A stretch of DNA of 64,000 nucleotides. Origin: Candidatus Methanosuratincola subterraneus (GTDB lineage: Archaea; Thermoproteota; Methanomethylicia; Methanomethylicales; Methanomethylicaceae). Both the position numbers and the translations under genes were made by a program. The DNA is taken from positions 62,001-126,000 of the forward strand of contig RXGA01000002.1 of the NCBI GenBank assembly GCA_004028775.1, in the 5' to 3' direction. Shown here piece after piece: positions 53,001 through 60,416 of the stretch. The notes under the pieces are model-generated. The model was given only the letters and a program-made list of their open reading frames with translations, made no database searches and was not told where the DNA came from. Position 1 is the stretch's first letter. Each line of letters opens with the position of its first letter.

Positions 53001-53399
53001 TCAGCCCGTTCCCTTATCGCCTTTTCGCCTCACGTCAAGCATGAGGCCCTCGTGCCCGACGATCTCCACCTCTTCGCCCTTGGGGATCGGGTAAGGGGCC
53101 CTTGCGGTCCAGTAGGCGCCATCAACAAAGACTGTCCCTTCCGGATCAATGTCTGCAGAAACGGTTCCGCTTCTGCCTACCAGCGCCTCAGCCCCCACCG
53201 CAGGCTTCCTCACCTGCGCCTGCCAGACCTTGACGAACACGATTCCGAAGAATACAGCGAGGAAAGCGCCGATTACGATTGCAGAGAAAAGGTCTATCAC
53301 CCCGAGTGATGAGAGCGCAACTATCACTGCGGCTGCTGCAAGGGCAATTATCAGCATCTCGTCCGAGAGGGCAAGCGTTACCTCAAGCCTTGATGGCAT
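53001..53399 (-). CDS. NfeD-family membrane protein (short form)
   Basis: A 132-residue NfeD protein: two membrane segments (residues 15-35, 40-60) and a C-terminal OB-like domain with VGRSGTVSADIDPEGTVFVDGAYWTARA and KGEEVEIVGHEGLMLDV. Short NfeD proteins pair with stomatin/SPFH proteins in membrane microdomains, but no stomatin is adjacent. ATG 53399 chosen over the longer frame to 53474. Confidence 0.85.
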   Translation of the reverse strand: MPSRLEVTLALSDEMLIIALAAAAVIVALSSLGVIDLFSAIVIGAFLAVFFGIVFVKVWQAQVRKPAVGAEALVGRSGTVSADIDPEGTVFVDGAYWTARAPYPIPKGEEVEIVGHEGLMLDVRRKGDKGTG

Positions 53400-53530
53400 C
53401 AAGCATCGACCAGGGGCATTTCCCCTGAAAGGACTATGAGAGATCCCCCTAATTATTGTTTCACGCCTGAGCAAGAAAAATGGCGGCGCTCACCGAATCG
53501 ACCAGATGAGTGGGGGGCGCAATCAGACCG

Positions 53531-54667
53531 CTATGCGAAGGAGATGATTATGCCCGCCACTATCGCTGATCCGATGACCCCGGCGACATTGGGACCCATG
53601 GCGTGCATCAGCAGAAAGTTCTCCGGATCCTCCTTGGATGCCATGCGCTGGACCACCCTAGCCGACATGGGCACTGCAGATACCCCGGCTGCGCCGATCA
53701 TAGGGTTGTATTTCCCCTTGGTGATCACGTAGAAGAGCTTCCCGAAAAGGACCCCGCCTGCAGTAGCGGTCGCAAAGGCGAAGGCACCCAATGCAATTAT
53801 CAGCAAGGTGCTGTAGTTCAGGAATGCTCCCGCCTCCATCGTGCCGCCCACCCCGAGCCCCAGCAGGATTGTGGAAAGGTTGATAAGCTCATTCTGGGCA
53901 GCCTTCGAGAGCCGGTCTGTCACGCCGGATTCCCTCAGGAGGTTGCCCGCCATCAACGAACCTATCAGCGGCGCCGCGGTCGGGACCAAAAGGCAGGCAA
54001 CGATCGTGGTTATCACCGGGAAGAGTATCTTCTCCCGCTTCGAGACCTCACGCAGGATGGGCGGCATCCTGACCGACCTCTCTTTCTTAGTCGTTAGGAG
54101 CCTGATCACGGGCGGCTGTATTACAGGGACGAGCGACATGTATGAGTAGGCGGCTACGGCGACTGGGCCGAGCAGCTGCGGGGCAAGCTTGGACGCGGTG
54201 TAGATTGTGGTCGGGCCGTCTGCGCTGCCTATTATGCCAATGGCACCGGCCTCGCTGGTGCTGAACCCCAGGGCCATGGCAGAGAAGAGCGCCAGGAATA
54301 TCCCGATCTGGGCAGCCGCGCCGAGTATGAATGACTTTGGGCTGGAGATCAGTGGGCCGAAATCGGTCATAGCGCCTATCCCGATGAAAATGAGGATCGG
54401 TATTATTCCGGTGTTAAGGAGGTACTCGTGTATGTAAAAGAGGAAGCCGCCTGGGCCGGATATCCCGCTGAGCGGGAGGTTAGCCAGCAATGCGCCGAAA
54501 CCTATCGGGAGCAGCAGCAGGGGCTCATACTCCTTCTTAACTGCCAGGTAGATCAGGAGCAGGGCAACGCCCATCATCACCAAGTTGCCCAAGGTCAGGT
54601 TGGAGTACCCGCTGCTTGCAAGGAACTCAAGGATCTTTGCTAGGACCTCGTCGAGCAAATCACTCAC
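53531..54667 (-). CDS. Na+-translocating decarboxylase beta subunit
   Basis: A 378-residue membrane subunit (OadB/MmdB/GcdB type) that couples biotin decarboxylation to Na+ export. Conserved NTGIIPILIFIGIGAMTDFGPLI, GIIGSADGPTTIYTAS near residue 150 with the Na+-site aspartate, and MAGNLLRESGVTDRLS, LGLGVGGTMEAGAFL near 280 and NPMIGAAGVSAVPMSARV near 330. Overlaps the biotin carrier gene by eight bases. The carboxyltransferase alpha subunit is not in the window. Confidence 0.95.
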   Translation of the reverse strand: MSDLLDEVLAKILEFLASSGYSNLTLGNLVMMGVALLLIYLAVKKEYEPLLLLPIGFGALLANLPLSGISGPGGFLFYIHEYLLNTGIIPILIFIGIGAMTDFGPLISSPKSFILGAAAQIGIFLALFSAMALGFSTSEAGAIGIIGSADGPTTIYTASKLAPQLLGPVAVAAYSYMSLVPVIQPPVIRLLTTKKERSVRMPPILREVSKREKILFPVITTIVACLLVPTAAPLIGSLMAGNLLRESGVTDRLSKAAQNELINLSTILLGLGVGGTMEAGAFLNYSTLLIIALGAFAFATATAGGVLFGKLFYVITKGKYNPMIGAAGVSAVPMSARVVQRMASKEDPENFLLMHAMGPNVAGVIGSAIVAGIIISFA

Positions 54668-55166
54668 CGTCTTCCTCGAGCTTGAGAAGCGGATCGCCTA
54701 TGTTTACGGTCTCCCCGCTGCTCTTCATGATCTCTGCTACCCGCCCGTTCGAAGGGGAGACAATGTCGTTGAGCATCTTCATCGACTCTATGTACATGAG
54801 GAGGGTTCCTTTCTCGACACGCTGACCGGGGCGAACTTCTACGCTGGAAACTACCCCTGGGAGCGGGGACTTGACGACGCGGATGCTTTTTTGCTTGACG
54901 AGCGGCTCTTCGCTGAGCGTCACGAGGGCTTGAGCGGAGGCAGCAGGGGGGAGAGGATCGACACCGGCAGCGCCGTTTGCCCCTATGGGAAAAGCTGCGG
55001 CGGGTGCGCTTCCGGTCATTTCGGATCTGGCTCCGCCCTGCGTGGACGAATCTACTTTCACGGAATAAGCCTTCCCGTTAACCTTGACGCTAAGCAGATC
55101 CCCCCCTTCTGGAGAGACTTCAACTTCCTTCCTTGCCCCATTGACGGTAATAACGAACTTCATCAT
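54660..55166 (-). CDS. Biotin carboxyl carrier subunit of the Na+ decarboxylase
   Basis: A 168-residue biotin carrier: N-terminal KFVITVNGARKEVEVSPEG, an Ala/Pro linker, and a biotinyl domain with ESMKMLNDIVSPSNGRV near residues 131-147, whose MKM lysine accepts biotin. ATG 55166 is preferred as its start overlaps the OadG-like stop by four bases and GGTGGGG is upstream. Carries CO2 from the transferase to the beta subunit. Confidence 0.94.
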   Translation of the reverse strand: MMKFVITVNGARKEVEVSPEGGDLLSVKVNGKAYSVKVDSSTQGGARSEMTGSAPAAAFPIGANGAAGVDPLPPAASAQALVTLSEEPLVKQKSIRVVKSPLPGVVSSVEVRPGQRVEKGTLLMYIESMKMLNDIVSPSNGRVAEIMKSSGETVNIGDPLLKLEEDGE

Positions 55167-55555
55167 CTCAACCCCACCGAGCAGAGCCGTGCGCTCCGCT
55201 TCCACTCTTTCCTGCACTCTTCGTCAGCTGATTTCATGGATCCTGATCCTCTTTGACTGTTGCCGCTTAGGTAGAGGTAGACCCCAGCTGCTATGAAAGG
55301 AAGATCCTCCTCCTGAGCTGGGACTTCACCAGCCGCTGCTGTCCCGAGACCTGCATTTTGAGTGGCCGCGCCGGCCGGGGTAGCAGCAGACGCGGGAGCG
55401 GGTGCCACTTCCTCCGCAGGCGGGGATTTGGATGCAGTAATCCAGCGATCAACCTTCCCTATTGCATAGAATATGGCTCCGAGAAGCCCAAGGAGCAGTA
55501 TCGTGACGCCCATGCCAACGAGTGCCTCGGTCGCAGCAAATACAATAGGATCCAT
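55163..55555 (-). CDS. OadG-like small membrane subunit
   Basis: A 130-residue subunit of the OadG/MmdD type: ATG 55555, one N-terminal membrane helix (ALVGMGVTILLLGLLGAIFYAIGKVDRW), then a long Ala/Pro-rich linker and a C-terminal region that includes LPFIAAGVYLYLSGN. It anchors or assembles the decarboxylase complex. First gene of a delta-biotin carrier-beta operon. Confidence 0.85.
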   Translation of the reverse strand: MDPIVFAATEALVGMGVTILLLGLLGAIFYAIGKVDRWITASKSPPAEEVAPAPASAATPAGAATQNAGLGTAAAGEVPAQEEDLPFIAAGVYLYLSGNSQRGSGSMKSADEECRKEWKRSARLCSVGLR

Positions 55556-55661
55556 AGTCAGAATATTCTTTCGGGCTTGCAAATTAACTTTTAGTGATGT
55601 TTAAGAAGAGGGGTTCAGATCTATTTGATGCTGGAAAAGTTTCCGCCAGGGGTGAAAACAC

Positions 55662-55946
55662 ATTTCCCGGATTGGGGCGAAAGCCTTTGCAGCCGCAGCG
55701 CTGCTTCTGATAGCTCTGGCGCTTCTTGCCTGGTCCCCATGGCTGGACGACCAGGACGTGCACGACATGGTGTTCAGGGAGAAGGCCGAGAAGGATGGCA
55801 CGATGGGTTGGGTGACAATGCCAGATGGCAGTGCCGAGTACATGCTCATCTGCGACTACAACGTCATGTGGGTTCCATTCGGGAGATGGGTAGCCAGCTG
55901 CGAGGGCGGCTACTTCGTCACGTTTTGGGGGAAGATCGTGCCTTAG
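55662..55946 (+). CDS. Membrane-anchored 94-aa protein, apparent ATT start
   Basis: An in-frame protein from ATT 55662 to TAG 55946. GGGGTGA (55649-55655) precedes the ATT at about six bases. It begins SRIGAKAFAAAALLLIALALLAW, a perfect signal anchor, followed by about 70 residues with conserved-looking VTMPDGSAEYMLICDYNVMWVPFGRWVASCEGGYFVTFWG. The first canonical codon, GTG 55758 (ATG 55767 shortly after), would remove the anchor. Function unknown. Confidence 0.55.
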   Translation: MSRIGAKAFAAAALLLIALALLAWSPWLDDQDVHDMVFREKAEKDGTMGWVTMPDGSAEYMLICDYNVMWVPFGRWVASCEGGYFVTFWGKIVP

Positions 55947-56004
55947 CTCCATGGCAAGGAAAAATGGCGGATTGGTACGAACGGCACCGCAATCCGTAGA
56001 GCGG

Positions 56005-56373
56005 CTAGATAACAATAATCGTGTAGCCCATGTCCACGTACTTTGCCATGCTGGGATGCCCGCTCATCTCGTCGCACAGGGGCAGGCGCTGCTCCTCAGC
56101 CGACTTCAGACCTCCGGACTGGGCCGCGCAGGCCCTGCAGACGCAGTCAATAAGGCCAGCCTCCTTCACTTTCGCGAAGAGGTTAGAGAAGGGCTTCTTC
56201 GGATCTCCAAGCTCGGGCAGCAGCGCCGTGGCGCAGCCCTCGATGACAAGCTTAACGTCGTAGCCCTTCGACCTCATGTCCATGGCATTCAGGAGCGCAT
56301 GGGCAAAGCATGGGAGCTCACCGTTGAATGCGAATATTGCAATCTTTCTTGAAGATTCGGGCAATAAAAACAC
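56005..56373 (-). CDS. DsrE-like protein
   Basis: A 122-residue DsrE/DsrF-like protein: KIAIFAFNGELPCFAHALLNAMDMRSKGYDVKLVIEGCATAL at the start and VDMGYTIIVI at the end, with cysteines at CVCRACAA. Related proteins transfer sulfur from persulfide carriers. The frame start is uncertain (conserved sequence begins at KIAIF, about residue 10). Confidence 0.8.
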   Translation of the reverse strand: MFLLPESSRKIAIFAFNGELPCFAHALLNAMDMRSKGYDVKLVIEGCATALLPELGDPKKPFSNLFAKVKEAGLIDCVCRACAAQSGGLKSAEEQRLPLCDEMSGHPSMAKYVDMGYTIIVI

Positions 56374-56428
56374 CTAATTGAATAGCATCTTCCTGGAATA
56401 TAAGTGCGCCGTGCGCCAGCAGCGATGA

Positions 56429-56881
56429 TCAGGATGCCAGCTTGGGGGAGCTGAACCACAGCCCTGTGATCTTTGCCGGGCCGTTCACAGAGGTGAAGAC
56501 CACCTTCACAGTAACGCCCGCCGGCTCGTTCGTGTAATTCGCCTTGTAGTAGGCGATTATGAATTCGCCAACACGCTCCCCCTTGACGAACGACTTCGAT
56601 CCGGGGACATAGTCGCCGATCTTTGAATCGAATCGAGAGGCAAGTTGCTGGAAGCTTGCCAGGTTGAGGGCATTCTTCATCGCATCGTCGAAGTCCCTTG
56701 AGAATTCGGTGTAGTTCCCGTTTTCGATCGCGAGCAGGACGTTCTCTGTCATCGGGTCGGAGTATATCCTGAGGGAGGCCTCGTCCACGGGCTGCGGCAG
56801 CGAGAGCCAGTATGCAGCTCCTCCAACCGCAGCCAGCGCGACGATCAGTACGATTATGATTCGGGAGGCCTTCACGCGCAC
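56429..56881 (-). CDS. Membrane-anchored DUF3887-like protein
   Basis: A 150-residue protein with an N-terminal anchor (RIIIVLIVALAAVGGAAYWLSL), then residues 40-145 resembling DUF3887: GNYTEFSRDFDDAMKNAL, FQQLASRFDSKIGDYVPGSKSF and TVKVVFTSVNG. Extracytoplasmic. Function unknown. GTG 56881 start. Ends about 55 bases before the DsrE gene. Confidence 0.75.
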   Translation of the reverse strand: MRVKASRIIIVLIVALAAVGGAAYWLSLPQPVDEASLRIYSDPMTENVLLAIENGNYTEFSRDFDDAMKNALNLASFQQLASRFDSKIGDYVPGSKSFVKGERVGEFIIAYYKANYTNEPAGVTVKVVFTSVNGPAKITGLWFSSPKLAS

Positions 56882-56899
56882 CTGGATCCCCTGCGAACC

Positions 56900-57769
56900 T
56901 TACTGCTCATTTCTAATAACATTTGTGTCCCTCGGGGCTATCCGGTTTATGTTCAGCATCCCGAGGAGGCCTACGAGACCCATAACTGCGACAAATGCTT
57001 CGGTAATCACAATGTAGTAGGGGGAGCTGGCGAGGTACTCCTGGAGGATCGGGATTGGGGCGTCGAGCACGGACTTGTAGGCGACCGCGCCGCCGAGGAG
57101 GATCAGGCGCCTTTGAGCCACCGACAGATAGGCTAGCACGGTGGCGAAGACGTGGGCAAGTATCGCAAAGGCCCTCTCCCAGGCTGCGGCCGCAGCCATC
57201 CAAGTCGGCTGGCTCAGTTGCGATTCGATTGCTGCAACCTGTTCTGGGGGCAGGCCGGATAGGATCGACGGGTCGAGGAAGATGGCGGCCATCTGCACGA
57301 GCGACGGCAGGGCCAAGACTATAGCCTCGAAGGCACCGAACCCAACACCGACCGCCACAGCCTCGCTGTACCCCATATTCTGCCCAGCTGCACCCTCCCA
57401 GGAGGATGCTTTGGCTATGCCAGCTTCATTGACCTGATTGGTCTTTCTTGCAAACGCCCTGAATCCCAGGTAAGCAGCCCCGCACTCAAAAATGCCGGTC
57501 CTCAGCCCCACGTACACCCCGAGCAGAAGAAGGGCTCCAGATGCGCCAAATGACGAAGCCCACCAGACGTAGAGCGGCTGAGTCACGGTGTAGTCCATTA
57601 TGATCTTCGGGATAATGGCTGCAGCCCAAAGCAGGCCCCCGAATATGAAAAACCTGATTGGGACACCTTTCCCCGAATCTCGCCTCACCCTCTCCCTCCA
57701 GAAGAGCATGTAGAAGATGCCGACAATCATCATGCCAGAGGGTCCGAGGATCAGCCAGGGGTTCAGCAT
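56900..57769 (-). CDS. YhfC-family multi-span membrane protein
   Basis: A 289-residue protein of the YhfC type with about eight membrane helices. GVGFGAFEAIVLALPSLVQM near residue 140 carries the conserved glutamate and WERAFAILAHVFATVLAYLSV near 198 the Glu/Arg and His, a layout like CPBP-type intramembrane proteases. Activity is inferred. ATG 57769. Confidence 0.82.
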   Translation of the reverse strand: MLNPWLILGPSGMMIVGIFYMLFWRERVRRDSGKGVPIRFFIFGGLLWAAAIIPKIIMDYTVTQPLYVWWASSFGASGALLLLGVYVGLRTGIFECGAAYLGFRAFARKTNQVNEAGIAKASSWEGAAGQNMGYSEAVAVGVGFGAFEAIVLALPSLVQMAAIFLDPSILSGLPPEQVAAIESQLSQPTWMAAAAAWERAFAILAHVFATVLAYLSVAQRRLILLGGAVAYKSVLDAPIPILQEYLASSPYYIVITEAFVAVMGLVGLLGMLNINRIAPRDTNVIRNEQ

Positions 57770-58027
57770 GAATTCAACACCTGTAATAGAAAAAGATGCA
57801 GCCCATGATTTAAAAACATAAGCGTTCAGGGCGCAGGCTCATGGAGCTTCTCGGACCAGCTCTTCCTTTTTCCCATAGGTAAAGGTCCGCATGGGTGTGA
57901 TGAAAGCCTTTAAAGACAAGAGACCAAAGAATGCTTATGCCCGGCATCCTGAAAGGCTTTTCAGTCAACTATAACCTTGATTTTAAAATTTTTTAAACGC
58001 TTATATACAATTTTCAGCAATATAAAA
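57770..58027 (+). promoter_or_regulatory. Promoter region of the contractile-tail operon
   Basis: The TATA box TTATATAC (58001-58008) lies about 26 bases from ATG 58028, giving a leaderless transcript. A/T-rich TTTTAAAATTTTTTAAA just before it may be the BRE. A second weak site GCCTTTAAAGAC is at about 57906. No gene seen in this stretch. Confidence 0.55.
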
Positions 58028-59395
58028 ATGGGGTCTAATTTGGTACGAATTCTGCCAGGTGTAGAGGTTCAGGTAGTCAAGGAAATAGTGCCCCAGCAGC
58101 TCCACCCGTCCGGAGTAGTCGGGATTATCGGGACCGCCGAGAAGGGACCAGTCCTGACGCCAGTCCCGGCCACTAGCTACAGGGAGTACCAGGAGAAGTT
58201 CGGTTCTGACCTCTCCTTCAGCCTCACGAAGGAGGCCAGGATTTGCTTCATGAATGGCGTATTCGAGGTCTTTGCGACCCGCATAGAGGCCGCTGGGACA
58301 ACGAATGCGTCCGCAGTGCTGAAGGACGCGGAGGGGGAGGAGGCGCTGAGGCTTGAAGCAAGGTATGTGGGGGAATCCGGAAATAAGCTGAGGTACGCAG
58401 TCTCAGCTGGCGCGATAGAGGGCTCTTTCTCGCTCCAGATTACCGACGGGACGAGGTTCGAGGCATTCGACAATATAACAATGGACAGGTCGAGCGAGCT
58501 CTATGCTGTCGATGTGATAAACAGGGGCTCGAAGCTCGCGACCGCCAAGGACCTCGGGAAGAGGGGCAAAGCTGCACCAAAGGCGCTCATGGCCGGCGAA
58601 GGGCAGTTCGAGGGCGGCGTCACTGCGAAGCCAGATCCTTCATCCTACGAGAAGGCGCTTGAGATGCTTGAGATGGAGGAAGATGTCGACGTAGTACTGG
58701 TAGCAGACTGCTGGGATCCGAAGGTCCACGCCATGGTCGACGCGCACTGCATGAACATGAGCAAGGACGCGAAGAACCGCATTGGGATCGGCACGGTCGG
58801 GCCAGGCGAGAGCGTCCAGGAGATCGTGAAGAGGACCAGCGCGCTAGCCAGCGACAGGTTCGTGCTAGTCGCCCCGTATGGCGTCGCCGGTGCGGTTGCC
58901 GGACTGATAAGCAGGCTGAACTACTACGAGTCGCCGACGTTCAAGGCGCTGACAGGGATCGCAGAGCTTGAGAGGAGGTATACGCCATCCGAGTTGATGG
59001 AGCTCCTCAAGGCAGGAGTACTCGCGATCGAGGCGCGGCGCGGCAGGGGGCTAATCGTGGAGAAGGCGATCACCACGAGCAAGGAGCAGATAAGCGTCAT
59101 CAGGATAGCCGACCACGCGGTGAGGGGCACCAAGAACATCTCGGAGAACTTCATAGGGACCCTCAACACGACCCAGGGCCGGGGAGCTTTGAAGGAGAAG
59201 ATCACGGAGTTCATGATCCAAATGGAGCGCGAGAACGCGATAGTCCCGAGCACAGACGGCAAGGAGCCGGCATTCCTGGTGGACGTCTACTCCTCGCAGA
59301 TGGACTTTGCGCAGGGGGTCGTCCGAGTCGACATAGCGGTGAGGCCTGTGAGGGCAATGGATTACATCTACGCGACCATAACGGTCCAGGCATGA
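58028..59395 (+). CDS. Contractile tail sheath protein
   Basis: A 455-residue tail sheath (P2 FI / T4 gp18-type). N-terminus RILPGVEVQVVKEIVPQQ then GVVGIIGTAEKGP is the sheath start motif; C-terminus with GRGALKEKITEFMIQMERENAI, SSQMDFAQGVVRVDIAVRPVRAMDYIYATITVQ is the inner domain that links sheath to tube. It would form the contracting outer cylinder. First gene of the tail operon; ATG 58028 is fixed by TATA spacing. Composition is that of the host chromosome. Confidence 0.93.
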   Translation: MGSNLVRILPGVEVQVVKEIVPQQLHPSGVVGIIGTAEKGPVLTPVPATSYREYQEKFGSDLSFSLTKEARICFMNGVFEVFATRIEAAGTTNASAVLKDAEGEEALRLEARYVGESGNKLRYAVSAGAIEGSFSLQITDGTRFEAFDNITMDRSSELYAVDVINRGSKLATAKDLGKRGKAAPKALMAGEGQFEGGVTAKPDPSSYEKALEMLEMEEDVDVVLVADCWDPKVHAMVDAHCMNMSKDAKNRIGIGTVGPGESVQEIVKRTSALASDRFVLVAPYGVAGAVAGLISRLNYYESPTFKALTGIAELERRYTPSELMELLKAGVLAIEARRGRGLIVEKAITTSKEQISVIRIADHAVRGTKNISENFIGTLNTTQGRGALKEKITEFMIQMERENAIVPSTDGKEPAFLVDVYSSQMDFAQGVVRVDIAVRPVRAMDYIYATITVQA

Positions 59396-59409
59396 GGGGG
59401 TGAAGCGCA

Positions 59410-59808
59410 GTGTCAGAGTCAATAATATCAGCGAATGTGAGCAGCATCACTGTTGACGGGAAGACGATACCCGGGCTGATGTCGATAGAGTACAAGATAG
59501 TCAGGAACCGACAGAACATACACCACATCGGGGTCGATGAGAGGATAGGCGTCGACTATGGCCCAATGTTCATCTCCGGGTCGATGCGGGTCAGGTCCAC
59601 CTACCCTCCGTTCGACAAGAAGCTACTCAGCAGCGTGACTGAGAAGAACTCGTTCCAGCTCGTCGTTGAGCTGAAGAAGTGGGGAAGCACTGTGAAGAAG
59701 CTGATCTTCGACGACTGCTACCTCGAGGGCAAGAGCTTTGCGATGGACGCAAATGGCGTAGGGGTAACCGACTACACTTGGACGGCGACGAGGCTCAGGG
59801 AGGAGTGA
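59410..59808 (+). CDS. Tail tube protein
   Basis: A 132-residue tube (P2 FII-like) protein with many beta strands: ITVDGKTIPGLMSIEYKIVRNRQNIHHIGVDERIG near the start and GVTDYTWTATRLREE at the end. Forms stacked hexameric rings inside the sheath. GTG 59410 has GGGGGTGAAG upstream; the intergenic gap after sheath is 14 bases, three bases before the next gene. Family membership rests on position and fold-like pattern more than a motif. Confidence 0.85.
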   Translation: MSESIISANVSSITVDGKTIPGLMSIEYKIVRNRQNIHHIGVDERIGVDYGPMFISGSMRVRSTYPPFDKKLLSSVTEKNSFQLVVELKKWGSTVKKLIFDDCYLEGKSFAMDANGVGVTDYTWTATRLREE

Positions 59809-59811
59809 TAG

Positions 59812-60195
59812 TTGGCTGAGAGCCCACGCCTGACGAAGCAGGCCATACTCGAGGGGGCGAATGCCAGGGCAACGGTGCACGTCAGAGAGTACGGGGCGGA
59901 CGTGGTGATCCGCCCCCTGACCGACGGCGAATTGACCAAGGTCTTTGCCACGGTGGGCGCGGTGAGCCTCAAGGAAGACGGGACTCCTGACTTCTCAAAG
60001 GTGGATCTCTCCAAGAACTTCGAGGCGCTCAGGCTGGTCGTGTCGATGGGGATGGTGGAACCCAAGCTGACGGTCGAAGAGGTAGGATCGATGAAATTCG
60101 GGGTTCCGGAGTACATTGGAATGAAGATCCTCGAGATGAGCGGCGTGGCAGGCGTTGAGGCCCCTAAAAAAAAAGATGATGGACGAGTTCGTTAG
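59812..60195 (+). CDS. Tail assembly chaperone, frame 1 (P2 E-like)
   Basis: A 127-residue protein in the place of P2 gpE. TTG 59812 is preceded by AGGAGG. The body has alternating strands and helices (ATVHVREYGADVVIRPLTDGELTKVF) as in TAC proteins. Near its 3' end CCT AAA AAA AAA GAT holds nine A's (60166-60174); the second chaperone frame overlaps here in another frame, consistent with programmed slippage. Normally such proteins guide tube polymerisation around the tape measure. Confidence 0.78.
   Translation: MAESPRLTKQAILEGANARATVHVREYGADVVIRPLTDGELTKVFATVGAVSLKEDGTPDFSKVDLSKNFEALRLVVSMGMVEPKLTVEEVGSMKFGVPEYIGMKILEMSGVAGVEAPKKKDDGRVR
60166..60174 (+). promoter_or_regulatory. Candidate frameshift site (A9) joining the two chaperone frames
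   Basis: Nine A's in codons AAA AAA AAA of frame 1. The second frame is +1 relative to frame 1 (equivalently -2), so +1 or -2 slippage here fuses the proteins. Phage Mu uses -2 and most others -1 at the same gene. No independent ribosome site is close to ATG 60176 or 60179. Confidence 0.55.
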
Positions 60196-60385
60196 GAGCC
60201 CGGAGGGGCTGGAGCTCGCTGCCCTCTGCCTAGACTGCGGTTACAAGCTTGCTGATAGGCCAGGCGACCTGACTAGGGACCAGATACTCTTCTTGACAGC
60301 TGCAATGGCGCACAGGCAGAGGGTTGCAGAGTCTGCAAGGCTGGCTGCAGAGGGGATCACCCGGATCGAAGTGGTAGAGGACTAG
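60176..60385 (+). CDS. Tail assembly chaperone, frame 2 (E'-like extension)
   Basis: An approximately 69-residue frame (MMDEFVRSPEGLELAALCLDC then DLTRDQILFLTAAMAHRQRV). It lies where P2 E' is expected, overlaps the end of frame 1 and opens in another frame. It is likely made by frameshift at the A9 run, although a low-level internal start at ATG 60176 cannot be excluded. Fusion would give about 190 residues, which matches the size class of long tail chaperones. Confidence 0.7.
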   Translation: MMDEFVRSPEGLELAALCLDCGYKLADRPGDLTRDQILFLTAAMAHRQRVAESARLAAEGITRIEVVED

Positions 60386-60416
60386 GGGGTCCATAAAAAA
60401 GAGTGGATCGGAGATC

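Noticed and set aside
58028-60385. Type VI secretion rather than P2-like tail
   Set aside because: The sheath is one long gene, not TssB plus TssC, and no TssJLM or ClpV gene is in view; gene order is that of P2.
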